From Bacillus sp. DTU_2020_1000418_1_SI_GHA_SEK_038 (lineage in GTDB: Bacteria; Bacillota; Bacilli; Bacillales; Cytobacillaceae), in the NCBI RefSeq assembly GCF_032341175.1, contig NZ_CP135435.1, positions 2,852,001 to 2,916,000 on the forward strand: DNA of 64,000 nt, written 5' to 3'. This document shows positions 63,571 through 64,000 of the stretch, in pieces; position 1 is the stretch's first letter, and each line of letters opens with the position of its first letter. Position numbers and translations under genes: made by a program. Below the pieces are notes generated by a model that saw only the letters and a list, made by a program, of their open reading frames with translations, was not told where the DNA came from and did not search any database.

Positions 63571-64000
63571 ATGAGAGCGATACGTTTATTACTAGTAAAC
63601 TCATTTCTTATGAATGTCAGTTTTTTTGCATTTATTCCGTTTTTATCTGCCTATATTACTGGGAATTTAGCTCTTTCTGCCGGTATTGCAGGAGTCGTTC
63701 TTATGATTCGCCAGTTGACACAGCAAGGCACTTCCTTTTTATCAGGGATGCTCGGGGATCGGTTTGATTATCGAATATTGATTAGTACAGGGATGATTTT
63801 ACGCGGAGCAGGCTTTTTGCTATTTTCATTTTGCACAAGTGCGATGGAATTAATTGCTGCTGCTATTATCGCTGGAATAGGCGGTTCCTTATTCGAGCCA
63901 ACAAGTAAAGCTGCTATGTCCATTTTTAGTCACCCTTCTAAACGAGGGGATATTTTTGCTCTAGATAAAATCGTTCGCCATTCGGGGATTATTTGCGCAG
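63571..64000 (+). CDS. MFS transporter, N-terminal part, cut by the window end
   Basis: The first 143 residues of a major facilitator transporter, with four or five helices and the cytoplasmic loop motif GMLGDRFDYR between helices 2 and 3 (motif A). Drug-efflux type by appearance. No stop is reached. It starts with ATG 63571, preceded by GAAAGGTGAGAG. Probable target of the divergent LysR gene. Confidence 0.88.
   Translation, partial: MRAIRLLLVNSFLMNVSFFAFIPFLSAYITGNLALSAGIAGVVLMIRQLTQQGTSFLSGMLGDRFDYRILISTGMILRGAGFLLFSFCTSAMELIAAAIIAGIGGSLFEPTSKAAMSIFSHPSKRGDIFALDKIVRHSGIICA

Overview
The window is AT-rich DNA from the chromosome of an endospore-forming Bacillaceae bacterium (Bacillus in the broad sense; genus not resolved). 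The gene order follows, nearly gene for gene, the Bacillus subtilis stretch ypdA-gudB-ypbH...fer-fmnP, sigX/res, rluB-spm-dacB, scp, ribT, lysA-spoVA, spoIIA-dacF, pdp-pupG-drm-xerD-fur-spoIIM, yqxK-nudF-mciZ-yqkF-yqkE-yqkD-yqkB. Most genes lie on the minus strand. There are no rRNA or tRNA genes, no CRISPR array and no transposase. Homology calls come from reading motifs and from memory of B. subtilis proteins; no database was searched.

Layout. 0.2-5.5 kb: asparaginase, bacillithiol-disulfide reductase YpdA, glutamate dehydrogenase GudB, MecA-type adaptor, phosphoesterase. 5.5-13.8 kb: an accessory block inside the conserved order, mostly on the plus strand. It holds the cotJABC spore-coat operon and a DMSO-reductase-type anaerobic respiration operon (lipoprotein, TorD chaperone, Tat-exported molybdenum subunit, Fe-S subunit, membrane anchor, extra polyferredoxin). 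13.9-20.1 kb: YpbF/E/D, RecQ, YpbB, ferredoxin, and the riboflavin transporter RibU behind an FMN riboswitch. 20.3-29.2 kb: RsiX/SigX with a textbook SigX autoregulatory promoter, the ResDE two-component system, ResABC cytochrome c biogenesis, and RluB. 29.3-35 kb: SpmA/SpmB/DacB spore cortex genes, SodF, ScpA/ScpB. 35-43.4 kb: YjcZ-type peptide, YpuF, an orphan ribT, lysA, a spoVA operon that lacks spoVAC-spoVAD-spoVAEb, and the spoIIA operon. 43.4-51.3 kb: DacF, nucleoside salvage (Pdp, PupG, Drm), XerD, Fur, SpoIIM. 51.3-62.3 kb: NudF, the tiny FtsZ inhibitor MciZ, several yqk genes, a thiolase/acetoacetate CoA-transferase operon, YqkB and a CDGSH protein. 62.6 kb to the end: a LysR regulator divergent from an MFS transporter cut by the window edge.

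The genes serve several linked programmes. Sporulation includes forespore sigma control, cell-division shutdown, engulfment, cortex, coat and DPA channel. Low-oxygen respiration includes ResABCDE, a molybdoenzyme and ferredoxin. Iron and redox control includes Fur, SodF, YpdA and Fe-S proteins.

The least ordinary features are these: the core-less spoVA operon; the Mo-enzyme operon with a possible Cys ligand, a leading lipoprotein and a polyferredoxin; three families of dispersed intergenic repeats, one of which abuts stop codons each time it occurs; a 21-bp tandem array; and several micro-ORFs with good ribosome binding sites that ordinary length cut-offs miss.
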